64,000 nt of DNA from Micromonospora lupini (GCF_026342015.1 NZ_JAPENL010000002.1:2113001-2177000); one strand, 5' to 3'; shown: positions 34,661 through 43,366, counted from the stretch's first letter. Notes: generated by a model from the letters alone, not told the origin. Numbers and translations: made by a program.

Positions 34661-34736
34661 TGATCAACTCGGCTTCCAGGAAGCCGGCGTGTCAACCGGC
34701 GCCGGATGCCCCGACTTCCAGAAACCCGAGTTGACC
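34661..34736. repeat. REP-like interspersed palindrome
   Basis: TGATCAACTCGG (34661-34672) is matched, inverted and with one change, at 34725-34736. Inner arms built on CTTCCAGGAAGCCGG and CCGACTTCCAG extend the symmetry to about 76 bp with mismatches. It is markedly richer in AT than its surroundings. From memory, related palindromes with TCAACTCGG and CTTCCAGGAAG recur between genes in Micromonospora genomes, so I read this as one member of a dispersed family. Confidence 0.6.
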
Positions 34737-34810
34737 ATGCCGGCCGTGCCGTGGCCGTGCCGGCTGTGCCGGGCCGCGGCGGCCTGGCCGGGTCACCTAC
34801 CGACACGACT

Positions 34811-34842
34811 CAGCCCGCCGGCCAGCAGCGGCCGACGGGCTG
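34811..34842 (-). terminator. Hairpin terminator of the mrp gene
   Basis: CAGCCCG (34811-34817) pairs with CGGGCTG (34836-34842), and the stem extends inward to 13 bp with one mismatch. It lies 16 nt downstream of the minus-strand stop at 34859. Confidence 0.75.
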
Positions 34843-34858
34843 ACGGTGTTCGGGGGGC

Positions 34859-36007
34859 TCAGCGCCCGGCGGGCTTGAGGCCGAGCGGCTTGCCGAGCAG
34901 CGACTCGCGGCGCAGCGCCAGCCGGTCGGCGACCTTGCCGAGCGCCTGCGCGGCCGGGGACTCCGGCTCGGCCAGCACGATCGGGTTGCCGGCGTCACCG
35001 GCCTCACGGACCCGGGTGTCCAGCGGGATCTGGCCGAGCAGCGGCACCTGCGCGCCGATGGTCCGGCTCAGCGACTCGGCGACGGCCGTGCCGCCCCCCG
35101 CGCCGAAGATCTCCATCCGGGAGCCGTCCGGCAGCTCCAGCCAGGACATGTTCTCGATGACGCCGACCACCCGCTGGTGAGTCTGCAGGGCGATAGCCCC
35201 GGCTCGCTCCGCCACCTCGGCGGCGGCGGTCTGCGGGGTGGTGACGATCAGGATCTCCGAGTTGGGCAGGAGCTGGGCCAGCGAGATGGCCACGTCGCCG
35301 GTGCCCGGCGGCAGGTCGAGCAGGAGCACGTCCAGGTCGCCCCAGTAGACGTCGGCCAGGAACTGCTGCAGCGCCCGGTGCAGCATCGGGCCGCGCCACA
35401 CCACTGCGGCGTTGCCCGAGGTGAACATGCCGATCGAGATCACCTTCACGCCGTGCGCCTGCGGCGGCATGATCATGTCTTCGACGCGGGTGGGGCGAGC
35501 CTCCGTGCCGAGCATCCGGGGCACCGAGTGGCCGTAGATGTCCGCGTCGACAACGCCCACGGCCAGCCCGCGGGCGGCGAGCGCCGCCGCCAGGTTGACA
35601 GTCACGCTTGACTTGCCGACACCGCCCTTGCCGCTGGCCACCGCGTACACCCGGGTGCGCGAGCCGGGCTGGGCGAACGGGATGACCGGCTCCTCGCTGG
35701 CGCCACCGCCGCGGAGCTGCGACTGCAACGACTGCCGCTGCTCGGGACTCATCACACCGAAGTCGATCTCCACGCCCGTCACACCGGGCACCGCCGCGAC
35801 GGCAACTGTGATGTCCGTACGCAGCTTGTCCTTGAGCGGGCAGCCGGCGACGGTGAGCAGCAACTCGACCCGTACGACGCCGTCGGCGCCGATCGTGGCG
35901 GAGCGGACCATGCCCAGCTCGGTGATGGGCCGGCGGATCTCCGGGTCGTTGACGGTGGCCAGGGCGGCCTGGATCGCGTCCTCGACTGTGCTCACGGGTG
36001 CTGACAT
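34859..36007 (-). CDS. mrp: Mrp/ApbC-family iron-sulfur carrier P-loop ATPase
   Basis: A 382-aa protein. An N-terminal MIP18/DUF59 domain (about 6-95, with AGCPLKDKL) precedes a deviant Walker A ATPase (VASGKGGVGKSSVTVNLAAA, about 122-140) of the Mrp/Nbp35 family, with LLLDLPPGTGD as Walker B. These proteins carry or insert Fe-S clusters. The central CxxC bridging pair of many family members is not visible here. A TAGCAT box ends 7 nt before the ATG with no RBS, so the transcript is probably leaderless. Confidence 0.92.
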   Translation of the reverse strand: MSAPVSTVEDAIQAALATVNDPEIRRPITELGMVRSATIGADGVVRVELLLTVAGCPLKDKLRTDITVAVAAVPGVTGVEIDFGVMSPEQRQSLQSQLRGGGASEEPVIPFAQPGSRTRVYAVASGKGGVGKSSVTVNLAAALAARGLAVGVVDADIYGHSVPRMLGTEARPTRVEDMIMPPQAHGVKVISIGMFTSGNAAVVWRGPMLHRALQQFLADVYWGDLDVLLLDLPPGTGDVAISLAQLLPNSEILIVTTPQTAAAEVAERAGAIALQTHQRVVGVIENMSWLELPDGSRMEIFGAGGGTAVAESLSRTIGAQVPLLGQIPLDTRVREAGDAGNPIVLAEPESPAAQALGKVADRLALRRESLLGKPLGLKPAGR

Positions 36008-36093
36008 GCCCGCAATGCTACGTCGCGGGGCATCCGCTCCGACCGCTGGCCGGGAGTGGTGTGAGCCAAACGATGAGCGGTACCGACCGTTGA

Positions 36094-36720
36094 TCAGCGG
36101 TCGGGCCGGGCGTCGCGGGCGAAGTCCCCGTCCAGGTCGTCGCGTGGCTCGTCCAGGCCCAGGCCGTCGGTCGCCCGCTGGGCGCGCCGCTCCTGCTGGC
36201 CGTCCTTCTCCTGCTGGCGGCGCTCCAGGCGTTGCCGGCGCTGCCCCGCCTCGTCCAGCTCCTCGGCCAGCCGGGTCAGCTCGGAACGGAGGAAGTCACG
36301 GGTGGCCACCTCGCCGAGCGCGATTCGCAGCGCGGCGATCTCCCGTGCCAGGTACTCGGTGTCCGCCTTCTGGGCGGTGGCCCGCCGCCGGTCCTCCTCC
36401 AACGCCAACCGGTCGCGGTCGGCCTGCCGGTTCTGGGCCAGCAGGATCAGCGGCGCGGCGTAGCTGGCCTGCAACGACAACACCAAGGTGAGAAACGTGA
36501 AGGTGTACGGGTCGAAGCGCAGCTCGGCCGGAGCGAGAGTGTTCCAGCCGAACCAGATCGCGATCACCACAGTCATGACGACTATGAAGTTCGCGGTGCC
36601 CATGCCCCGGGCGATGCCCTCCGACCAGCGACCGAACGCCTCCGCGTCGAACCGGGGAAGCTTGATGCCCCGGGGCTCGCGGGGCTGGTCGAGCCGCTCC
36701 GTACGCCGCTGCTCAGCCAC
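36094..36720 (-). CDS. DUF1003 membrane protein
   Basis: A 208-aa protein with the DUF1003 core: two membrane helices (NFIVVMTVVIAIWFGWNTL and PYTFTFLTLVLSLQASYAAP) followed by LLAQNRQADRDRLALEEDRR. A long charged, Gln/Arg-rich coiled-coil tail fills the C-terminal half. Function unknown. Its GTG lies within the end of the MgtE-like gene (8-nt overlap), so the two proteins are made together and may act together at the membrane. Confidence 0.88.
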   Translation of the reverse strand: MAEQRRTERLDQPREPRGIKLPRFDAEAFGRWSEGIARGMGTANFIVVMTVVIAIWFGWNTLAPAELRFDPYTFTFLTLVLSLQASYAAPLILLAQNRQADRDRLALEEDRRRATAQKADTEYLAREIAALRIALGEVATRDFLRSELTRLAEELDEAGQRRQRLERRQQEKDGQQERRAQRATDGLGLDEPRDDLDGDFARDARPDR

Positions 36721-37999
36721 CGTCGCCGTCCAGCACCGCGTCGGAGGCGCCCGGGGCGCCCAGGGCGTCCCGGTCGCGCCAGTCACGGGGCAGGGAGTGG
36801 TCCAGCACGTCGTCGACAGTCACGGCGCCGACCAGCCGGTTGCTCCGGTCGATCACCGGCATGGCGACCAGGTCGTAGGTGGCCATCCGACGGGTGATCT
36901 CCGGCAGCGGGGTGGTGGGACGCAGCGGGTCGATGTCGTTGACCACCACCTTGCCCAGCAGGTCGGCCGGCGGTTCCCGCAGCAACGCCTGGAAGTGCAC
37001 CATGCCCAGGTAACGGCCGGTCGGGGTGTTCTGCGGAGCCCGGGTCACGAAGACCTGCGCGGCGATGGCGGGGGAGAGCTGCGGCTCCCGGATCCGGGCC
37101 AGCGCCTCGGCGACTGTGGCGTCCGGCGGCAGGATGACCGGCTCCGAGGTCATCACGCTGCCCGCCGTGCCGGGGGTGTACTTGAGCAGCTGTCGTACCG
37201 GGTCGGCCTCGTCCGGCTCCATCAGGTCCAGCAGCACGTCCTGCTCCGGTGGGGGCAGCTCGTTGAGCAGGTCCGCCGCGTCGTCCGGGTCCATCTCCTC
37301 AAGCACGTCCGCGGCCCGTTCCCGGTCCAGCGCGGCGAGGATCTCCACCTGGTCGTGCTCCGGCAGTTCGCTGAGCACGTCGGCGAGCCGCTCGTCGTTC
37401 AACGCCGCCGCGACCTCGTTGCGGCGTGCGTCGGGCAGGTCCTGAAGGGCGTTGGCAAGGTCGGCCGGGCGCATGTCCTCCAGGACGGCGAGCAGGTTCG
37501 CCGTACCCCGGTTGTCGGCGATGCCGCTGAGCCCGCGCACCCGGTCCCACTCGACCTGGTGCAGGTGGCCGCGGCGGCTGAGCCGGCCGGTCTGCTCGCG
37601 GACCGCGACCCGGCTGAGCGACCACTCACCGCCGCGCGTGCACTCCATCGCGACGTCCACCACCGCGCCGGGCTGGCCGCCCGGTTCGAGCTGTACGCGC
37701 CGGTCCAGCAGCTCCTGGAGCACCAGCAGCTCGTTCGGGCGCTTCTCGAAGCGGCGCAGGTTGAGGGTGCCGGAGCCGAGGACCACCGCGTCCGCGTCGA
37801 TCGAGGTGATCCGGTTGATGGACAGGAAGATCCGTCGGCGCATCGGCATCTCGGCGACCAGACCCACCACCTCGGGGGGCCGTTTGGTCGCCCGCAGCCG
37901 CCCCACGGCGTCACGGACCCGCCCCACCTGGTCGCCGTTCGGATCGAAGACGGCGACTCCGGCGAGACGGGCGATGTAGACCCGGGTCGGCGTGCTCAC
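36713..37999 (-). CDS. MgtE-like regulatory protein (PRC barrel, MgtE_N, CBS pair) without membrane domain
   Basis: A 428-aa protein. A PRC-barrel-like N-terminus (about 5-130) leads to an MgtE_N superhelix (LEDMRPADLANALQDLPDAR, LLNELPPPEQDVLLDLMEPD) and two CBS motifs (VMTSEPVILPPDATVAEAL; TYDLVAMPVIDRSNRLVGAV). In MgtE these parts are the Mg2+ sensor of the channel, but the membrane pore is entirely absent. The next gene, overlapping by 8 nt, encodes a two-helix DUF1003 protein that may be its membrane partner. GTG 37999 is preferred because TAGGCT ends 7 nt upstream. Confidence 0.87.
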   Translation of the reverse strand: MSTPTRVYIARLAGVAVFDPNGDQVGRVRDAVGRLRATKRPPEVVGLVAEMPMRRRIFLSINRITSIDADAVVLGSGTLNLRRFEKRPNELLVLQELLDRRVQLEPGGQPGAVVDVAMECTRGGEWSLSRVAVREQTGRLSRRGHLHQVEWDRVRGLSGIADNRGTANLLAVLEDMRPADLANALQDLPDARRNEVAAALNDERLADVLSELPEHDQVEILAALDRERAADVLEEMDPDDAADLLNELPPPEQDVLLDLMEPDEADPVRQLLKYTPGTAGSVMTSEPVILPPDATVAEALARIREPQLSPAIAAQVFVTRAPQNTPTGRYLGMVHFQALLREPPADLLGKVVVNDIDPLRPTTPLPEITRRMATYDLVAMPVIDRSNRLVGAVTVDDVLDHSLPRDWRDRDALGAPGASDAVLDGDGG

Positions 38000-38006
38000 G
38001 GGCACC

Positions 38007-38024
38007 AGCCTAAGCGCCTAGTGT
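38007..38024. promoter_or_regulatory. Back-to-back -10 boxes for the MgtE-like gene and phzF
   Basis: TAGGCT on the minus strand (38012-38007) lies 7 nt before GTG 37999, and TAGTGT on the plus strand (38019-38024) lies 8 nt before ATG 38033. Neither gene has an RBS. The whole divergent spacer is only 33 nt, which leaves room only for leaderless starts. Confidence 0.55.
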
Positions 38025-38032
38025 TTATCAAC

Positions 38033-38908
38033 ATGTCGACCTTGGCCTACGAGATCGTGGACGTCTTCACCGACCGCCCGTTCGCCGGCAACCCGCTGGC
38101 CGTGGTGTTCGGCGCGGAGGCGCTGGCCACGGAGCAGATGCAGGCGCTCGCGCTGGAGTTCAACCTCTCCGAGACGGTGTTCGTGCTGCCACCCACGCAG
38201 GTGGGGGCCACCTACCGGGCCCGAATCTTCACACCTGCCGAGGAGTTGCCGTTCGCCGGGCACCCGAGTGTCGGCGCGGCGGTCACCGCGAGTCGACGCG
38301 GAATGTTCGGTGTGGGGCAGGTCACCCAGGAGTGCGGCGCCGGTGTGCTGCCGATCGAGGTGACCGCGTCCGGGGCGACGCTCACCGGAGGCAGCCCCAC
38401 CCTCGGCCCCGAGTTGGACCCGGAGCCGTTGCTGGAGATCGCCGGGTTGGTCGCCGACGACCACGACCGTGCCGGGCCCGCTCCCCGGGTGGCCGGCTGC
38501 GGGCTGGAGTTCCCCTACCTGCCGGTCCGCCCGGACGCGGTGGCCCGCGCGCGGGTGAACGCGGCGGCGGCGGAACGGTACGGGGTGGCGCACGTCAGCG
38601 TCTTCTCCTGGGATGCTGGCACGCAAACCGCGCACGCCCGGGTCTTCGTGCCGGGGCTCGGCGTCCCGGAGGACCCGGCGACCGGTTCGGCGGCGCTCGG
38701 GCTCGGGGTGTGGCTGGTGGCGACCGGCCTGCTTCCGGGCGACGGCCTGGCGCACTACGCGGTGCGCCAGGGCATCGAGATGAACCGCCCGTCCGCGCTG
38801 GCCTGCACCGTGACCGCGGCGAACGGTGTGGCCGTCGGCGCGACAGTCGCCGGCCAGGTGATGCCGGTGGCCCGGGGCGAGATCGCCGTGCCGCCGTTCG
38901 TGGGCTGA
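38033..38908 (+). CDS. PhzF-family isomerase/epimerase
   Basis: A 291-aa protein with the diaminopimelate-epimerase-like fold of the PhzF family: YEIVDVFTDRPFAGNPLAVV at the start with the catalytic Glu in NLSETVFV, FTPAEELPFAGHPSVG, and the C-terminal PEDPATGSAALGLG. No phenazine genes are nearby, so it is probably one of the many family members of unknown substrate. The ATG at 38033 begins the domain and has no RBS. Confidence 0.88.
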   Translation: MSTLAYEIVDVFTDRPFAGNPLAVVFGAEALATEQMQALALEFNLSETVFVLPPTQVGATYRARIFTPAEELPFAGHPSVGAAVTASRRGMFGVGQVTQECGAGVLPIEVTASGATLTGGSPTLGPELDPEPLLEIAGLVADDHDRAGPAPRVAGCGLEFPYLPVRPDAVARARVNAAAAERYGVAHVSVFSWDAGTQTAHARVFVPGLGVPEDPATGSAALGLGVWLVATGLLPGDGLAHYAVRQGIEMNRPSALACTVTAANGVAVGATVAGQVMPVARGEIAVPPFVG

Positions 38909-38938
38909 GCGACGGTGCCGATGCGGGAGAATGCCCGT

Positions 38939-39451
38939 GTGACGGACGAGGATGCCTCCGGTGGCACGCCGCTTGTCGACGAGGCGATGAAGAAGGCCGC
39001 GGTGGCTTGGGTCAGCGTGTCCGGTGGGCCGGCGCTCGCGCTCTGGTGCGCTCCGCTGGAGGGTGCGCTCTTCGTGGTGAGCGGGCCTGGCGAGCAGGCC
39101 GCGCCTGGGCTGGCCGACGCGACCGAGGCGCAGGTCACCCTGCGCGGCGACCACGGAGGACGGATCGTCACCTGGCCTGCCCGGGTGACCCGGCTGGCAC
39201 CGGGCACCGAGGGGTGGGACACCACCGCGCCGCTGGTGGCGGCCAAGCGCCTGAACGCTCCCGGGCCCACCGCCGATCTGGTGGCCCGCTGGGCCGCCGA
39301 GGGTTGCGCGGTGAACCGACTCGCCCCGGCCGGTGAGCCGTTGACCGGCGTCGGCCTGCCGTCCGACGCGCAGGCCGAGGAGCCTCGGGAGACTCCGGCG
39401 GTCCGCGCCACCCGCAAGCCGTTCCGCCTGCACCGCGTCCGCCGCCGCTGA
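38939..39451 (+). CDS. Conserved hypothetical protein, possible flavin-binding split barrel
   Basis: A 170-aa protein. VDEAMKKAAVAWVSVSGGPA, ALWCAPLEGALFVVSGPGEQ and AQVTLRGDHGGRIVTWPARV alternate strands in a way reminiscent of pyridoxamine-oxidase-like barrels. No FMN motif can be pinned down. It ends in a basic tail (RKPFRLHRVRRR). The gene starts 30 nt after phzF and has its own -10-like GAGAAT 6 nt before the GTG. Function unknown. Confidence 0.68.
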   Translation: MTDEDASGGTPLVDEAMKKAAVAWVSVSGGPALALWCAPLEGALFVVSGPGEQAAPGLADATEAQVTLRGDHGGRIVTWPARVTRLAPGTEGWDTTAPLVAAKRLNAPGPTADLVARWAAEGCAVNRLAPAGEPLTGVGLPSDAQAEEPRETPAVRATRKPFRLHRVRRR

Positions 39452-39474
39452 TCCACCGGCCTGCCGGCACACCA

Positions 39475-39560
39475 CGGCCCTGCGACCCTGGCCCGTGCGG
39501 CCCGCCGGCCCGTGCGGCCCGTGCGGCCTGCTGGCCCGTCCGGCCCGCTGGCCCGTGCGG
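39475..39560. repeat. Degenerate GC-rich short tandem repeats
   Basis: About eight imperfect copies of GGCCCG(T/C)GCGGCC-like units follow one another between the hypothetical gene and the convergent HAD gene. They look like slippage products. No gene. Confidence 0.6.
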
Positions 39561-39572
39561 TCGGCGTCGTGG

Positions 39573-40319
39573 TCAGGCCGCCGGGCCGCCGACGCCCGAG
39601 CCGACGCCGAAGGTGCCCACGCCGGCAGTCTCGGCTGCGGTGCCCACGAGATCGAGCACCTCGCGCAGGGCCACGAGCGTGCGGCCGCGCCATTCCCGGT
39701 CCGCGTTGAACACCATGTGCTCGGCCAGGTCGGGCGCGGCCAGCCGGACGGCTGTCATCCCGGCCCGTTCGGCGCCGGTCAGCTCCTGGCTGCCACCGTC
39801 GCCGACGTACAGGCAGTCGTCCGGCGTGAGCCCGAGCCGACGGCACGCGGTCAGATAGAGCGCCGCGTCGGGCTTGCAGCGTCCCACCTGCACGGAGAAG
39901 ACCCGCACGTCGAGCAGGGGCGCGATCGCGAGCTGCGGCAGGAAGGCCGGCAGTTCGTGCGTACAGTCGCTGACCACGCCGGTGCGCAGGCCGCGCTGGC
40001 GCAGCGCCGCCAGCACGGGCACCGCGTCGGCCCGTAGCCGGGTGTCCGCGCGGATCGCCCGGTGCCGGGACGCCACCGCCGCCCGCACCGCACTGTCACT
40101 CGGGTGTACGCCGGCCTGGGCGCACACCCACCGCAGGGTCGCCTCCGCGTTGCCGAGCCGGCCGCTGGCCCGCTCGTAGTAGGTGCGATTCAGCACCTCG
40201 GTCAGTGTCTCGGTGGGGCAGCCGAGCAGCTCCGCGGTGCCGAGGTGCGCGGCGCCGCGCTGGACCGAACGGGTCAGCGTGCCGAAGAAGTCGAACAGCA
40301 CCGCCTGGTAGCCGGGCAT
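39573..40319 (-). CDS. HAD-superfamily hydrolase
   Basis: A 248-aa protein with the HAD motifs: motif I VLFDFFGTLT (nucleophile Asp), motif II VVSDCTHE, motif III Lys in VGRCKPD and motif IV YVGDGGSQEL. Motif I has Phe in place of the second Asp (DFFGT instead of DxDGT). This can occur in HAD subgroups such as haloacid dehalogenases and some non-phosphatase members, so phosphatase activity is uncertain. GGAGG precedes ATG 40319. Confidence 0.87.
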   Translation of the reverse strand: MPGYQAVLFDFFGTLTRSVQRGAAHLGTAELLGCPTETLTEVLNRTYYERASGRLGNAEATLRWVCAQAGVHPSDSAVRAAVASRHRAIRADTRLRADAVPVLAALRQRGLRTGVVSDCTHELPAFLPQLAIAPLLDVRVFSVQVGRCKPDAALYLTACRRLGLTPDDCLYVGDGGSQELTGAERAGMTAVRLAAPDLAEHMVFNADREWRGRTLVALREVLDLVGTAAETAGVGTFGVGSGVGGPAA

Positions 40320-40414
40320 GGGGAGCGCCTCCGGGCGGTAGAGGGTCGTCGGCGCGAACGCGCGTGATCGTAACGGAGCGCTGACGGTCCGTGCTGCCCG
40401 TGATCGTGTGACCA

Positions 40415-41383
40415 TTGCTTCCCGTGCCCCCTGGATCTCGCCGCCCGCCGCTGGACCCGCTGACCACAGGCGCCGTCGGCCTGGCCGTCGTCGCCGTGTC
40501 GTCGTCCGCGCCGCTGATCGCGTACGCCGCCGCTCCCGCCCTGGCCATCGCCTTCTGGCGCAACGTGCTCGCGGTGGCCGTGCTGAGCCCGTTCTCGCTG
40601 GCCCGGCGCCGGGCGGAGTTCCGCAGGCTGGCCGTCGGCGTGGGTCGGCGGGAGGGCCTGTTCTGCGTCCTCTCCGGCGTCGCGTTGGCCGGGCACTTCG
40701 CGACCTGGGTGCCGAGCGCCAAGCTCACCTCCGTTGCCGCGGCCACCGCGCTGGTCGCCACCCAGCCGGTCTGGCAGGGTCTGATCGCCCGCGCCCAGGG
40801 CCGGCGGCTGCCGCCTGTGGTGTGGATCGGCATCGCCGTGGCCGTCGGCGGAGCGGTGATCGCCACCGGCGCGGACGTGGGCATCTCCGGCCGGGCCGTC
40901 GTCGGGGATCTGCTCGCGGTGACCGGGGGCATGTTCGCGGCCGTCTACACCGCCTTCGGCGAACGGGCCCGGGCCAGCATCAGCACCACCACCTACACGA
41001 CCATCTGTTACGGCATCTGCGCCCTGATCCTGCTTGTGGTCTGTCTGGTTGGCGGGGTCCGGATGACAGGCTTCGACGGGCGGACCTGGCTGGCGATCCT
41101 GGCCCTGGTGGCCGGCGCCCAACTGCTCGGTCACTCGATGTTCAACTACGCCCTGCAGAAGATCCCCGCGACCACGGTGAGTGTGCTGATCCTGCTGGAG
41201 GCTCCCGGCGCGGCCCTGCTCGGCTGGGCCTGGCTGGGTCAGCTGCCCCGCCCGTACGCGCTGCTGGGCATGGCGTTGCTGCTGGTCGGGGTCGTGGTGG
41301 TGGTGCTTGGCGGTGCCCGCGCCGGCCGCCGTACGACGCCGCCGACCGCTCTGCCGGCCGACCCCGCCCCACTTGAGGGCTGA
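40415..41383 (+). CDS. EamA/DMT-family transporter
   Basis: A 322-aa protein with ten predicted membrane helices in two repeated EamA halves (AIAFWRNVLAVAVLSPFSLA in the first; FAAVYTAFGERARASISTTT and TVSVLILLEAPGAALLGWAW in the second). Drug/metabolite transporters of this type export amino acids or other small molecules; the substrate is unknown. The start is uncertain: TTG 40415 or GTG 40424, neither with an RBS. Confidence 0.87.
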   Translation: MLPVPPGSRRPPLDPLTTGAVGLAVVAVSSSAPLIAYAAAPALAIAFWRNVLAVAVLSPFSLARRRAEFRRLAVGVGRREGLFCVLSGVALAGHFATWVPSAKLTSVAAATALVATQPVWQGLIARAQGRRLPPVVWIGIAVAVGGAVIATGADVGISGRAVVGDLLAVTGGMFAAVYTAFGERARASISTTTYTTICYGICALILLVVCLVGGVRMTGFDGRTWLAILALVAGAQLLGHSMFNYALQKIPATTVSVLILLEAPGAALLGWAWLGQLPRPYALLGMALLLVGVVVVVLGGARAGRRTTPPTALPADPAPLEG

Positions 41384-41389
41384 CGGCTC

Positions 41390-42091
41390 TCACAGGTACG
41401 CCGCGAAGTGCTCCGCCACCAAGTCGGTCAACTGGTCGCCGTCGAGGCTGCCGTCGACCCGAATCACCCGTACGCCCAGTCGTTCGGCCTGCACCACCGC
41501 GTCCGCCGCCACCAGCTCGTCCCGTGCCCACCGGTTGTGCAGTGCCCGCTCCGGGTCGGTGACCCCGGCGGCGACCACGCGCGCCCGGGGCAGTCGGGCG
41601 ATCTGGCGGGCGCGGAACTCGGCGGTGGGCACCAACACCACCAACTGCCGCAACGATTCGACGACCGGTGCCACCAGTTCCGGCCGCAGCCCCCACCCTT
41701 CGGCCACGACCCGGCGGCCGGGCACCAGCGCACTGAGGTCGTCCAGGACCCAGGCGAAGCGGCCGGGGAAGGCGGCCAGCGTGTCGGCCGCCATCCGCGT
41801 CGGGTCAGTGCGGACCCAGGTGGTTTCCGGATCGGGCCCGGCTGGCGGTTCACCCCGCCGGACCCGGTCGGCGATGCGTCGATCGTCGTGGCCGCGGGCA
41901 TCGTGGCGGTCATAGAGGTACGCGGTCAGCCCGTGGCGTTGAGCCAGGTTGACGGCGACCGTGGACTTGCCGGCCCACTGCCCACCACCGATCCAGAGGG
42001 CCCGGCGCGCGGTGGCTGTCGCATCGAATTCCATCCACCGACCCTGACCATCGAGCAGGCCAAGATCAAGTCTTGTTCTCGCCGTCACCAC
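41390..42091 (-). CDS. P-loop NTPase/kinase-like protein
   Basis: A protein of about 233 aa with Walker A GGGQWAGKST at about residues 36-45 and LAQRHGLTAYLYDRHDARGH after it. The C-terminal part (RVIRVDGSLDGDQLTDLVAE) resembles shikimate- or cytidylate-kinase-like small-molecule kinases in Micromonosporaceae. The substrate is unknown. The start is unsure: GTG 42091 has a -10-like CTACTT 6 nt upstream, while ATG 42034 lies closer to the domain. It ends 6 nt from the convergent transporter. Confidence 0.75.
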   Translation of the reverse strand: MVTARTRLDLGLLDGQGRWMEFDATATARRALWIGGGQWAGKSTVAVNLAQRHGLTAYLYDRHDARGHDDRRIADRVRRGEPPAGPDPETTWVRTDPTRMAADTLAAFPGRFAWVLDDLSALVPGRRVVAEGWGLRPELVAPVVESLRQLVVLVPTAEFRARQIARLPRARVVAAGVTDPERALHNRWARDELVAADAVVQAERLGVRVIRVDGSLDGDQLTDLVAEHFAAYL

Positions 42092-42129
42092 GTGCTGAAG
42101 TAGGGAAAGGGGGGCGGGCCGGTCGGCGG

Positions 42130-42405
42130 TCAGACCTCGTGGGCCTCGATCACCCGGGTGTTCGGGGCTGTGTCGCCCAGGGCGGCGCGCAGGTCGGCTC
42201 GCTCCGGGTCGACGAGGAACGACTCGTAGCCGGCCCGGTCGTCGAAGGTGATCACGTGCACCTCCGCCCGCCCGTCGGTGCCGCGCAGCCGTCGTTCGAG
42301 CCGCCCACCGTGCCGGTCGAGCAGCGCCAGCACGGTGTCCTCGTAGCGCTGCCCGGCGCTCTCGGCCCCGGCCGGATACTCGACTATCGCGACAAGCGTC
42401 AGCAT
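42130..42405 (-). CDS. Small ABM/DUF1330-like protein
   Basis: A 91-aa protein with the ferredoxin-like pattern of dimeric alpha-beta barrels: LTLVAIVEYPAGAE, then YEDTVLALLDRHGGRLERRL, EVHVITFDDRAGYESFL and TRVIEAHEV. Such proteins often bind small aromatic or oxidised ligands, but no active site is evident. A TAGCGT box ends 7 nt before the ATG. It lies 10 nt downstream of the SDR gene and may also be read with it. Confidence 0.78.
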   Translation of the reverse strand: MLTLVAIVEYPAGAESAGQRYEDTVLALLDRHGGRLERRLRGTDGRAEVHVITFDDRAGYESFLVDPERADLRAALGDTAPNTRVIEAHEV

Positions 42406-42415
42406 GACGGCCACG

Positions 42416-43261
42416 CTACCCATCGATGCCGACGGCCGTGGCGCTGGCTTCCCAGAGCCGGGCCGCGAGCCGCGGGTCGGCTGCCTTGCGGTACGGCCGG
42501 CGTGGTCGGCGGTTGTAGTGGTACGCCCCGTTGACGAGCCGGGCCGGATCCTGGTTGGCCAGCCAGACCAGCGTCTCCGCGCCCTTCTCCGGGCTGCGGA
42601 ACGGCAGGAACCGCATGCCGAACGCGACAATCGGGCTGTCGTTGGCGAACCTCGTCCGCACCACCCCGGGGTGGAAGCTGTGCGTGGGGATGTGCGGCCA
42701 GCGGCGGGCAGCCTCGGCGGCGAACAGGATGTTGGCCTGCTTGCTGGTGCCGTACGCGTTCATCGCCCGGTAACCGCGCAGCGGCTTGTTGAGGTCGTCC
42801 GGGTCGAGCGCGCCGAAGCGGTGCGCGCCCGAGGCGGTCACCACGATCCGGCCCACCCGGTCGGCGAGCAGGTTCGTCAGCAGGAAGGGTGCCAGGTGGT
42901 TGGCCTGGATCGACAGCTCGAAGCCGTCGACTGTGGTGAGCGGTTGGAGCGCGATGGCCCCCGCGTTGTTGGCCAGCACGTCGATCCGGTCGTACGCGTC
43001 GCGCAGCCGCTCGGCGAGCCCGCGTACGTCGTCGAGGACCGCGAAGTCGGCCCGGAACAGCTCGGGGCGCGCGCCCGAGGTCTCCCGTACCCGCTCGGCC
43101 GCGGCCTGTAGGCGGGCCGGGTCCCGCCCGACCAGCGCCACCTGGTCTCCGCGGCACGCGAAGTCGACCGCGGCGGCCAACCCGATGCCGGAGCTGGCCC
43201 CGGTCACCACCACCAGTCGACGCCCAGTGAGATCTTCCACAGGTCCATTCACCCCGGTCAT
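42416..43261 (-). CDS. Short-chain dehydrogenase/reductase
   Basis: A 281-aa classical/extended-loop SDR: cofactor motif TGASSGIG, the structural NNAG, catalytic Ser in VTASGAH and YxxxK in YGTSKQA. The Arg in VGRDPARL suggests NADP preference. The closest general type is the retinol-dehydrogenase/WWOX-like group acting on hydrophobic alcohols or ketones. TAACCT ends 6 nt before the ATG, so the transcript may be leaderless. Confidence 0.9.
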   Translation of the reverse strand: MTGVNGPVEDLTGRRLVVVTGASSGIGLAAAVDFACRGDQVALVGRDPARLQAAAERVRETSGARPELFRADFAVLDDVRGLAERLRDAYDRIDVLANNAGAIALQPLTTVDGFELSIQANHLAPFLLTNLLADRVGRIVVTASGAHRFGALDPDDLNKPLRGYRAMNAYGTSKQANILFAAEAARRWPHIPTHSFHPGVVRTRFANDSPIVAFGMRFLPFRSPEKGAETLVWLANQDPARLVNGAYHYNRRPRRPYRKAADPRLAARLWEASATAVGIDG

Positions 43262-43366
43262 GGCGCGAGGTTACCGTGACGTCACCACGCCCTTTGGGAT
43301 CGTTAAGTTTTCCTCGGAAGTCAGGTGGCGTCGGCGTGCCCGCCGGACGCTGGAAGGAGCGCACTC

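Larger units (their letters stand above)
34537..34858. other. 322-nt gene-free region
   Basis: No credible gene. The left part is low-complexity sequence with repeats of GCCCG-(C/T)-G and CTCGTCCGGG; the middle holds the long imperfect palindrome at 34661-34736; the right end carries the terminator of the mrp gene. Confidence 0.7.

Noticed and set aside
38033..38908. Phenazine biosynthesis suggested by a PhzF homologue
   Set aside because: No other phz gene is present; the family is broad and mostly unrelated to phenazines.
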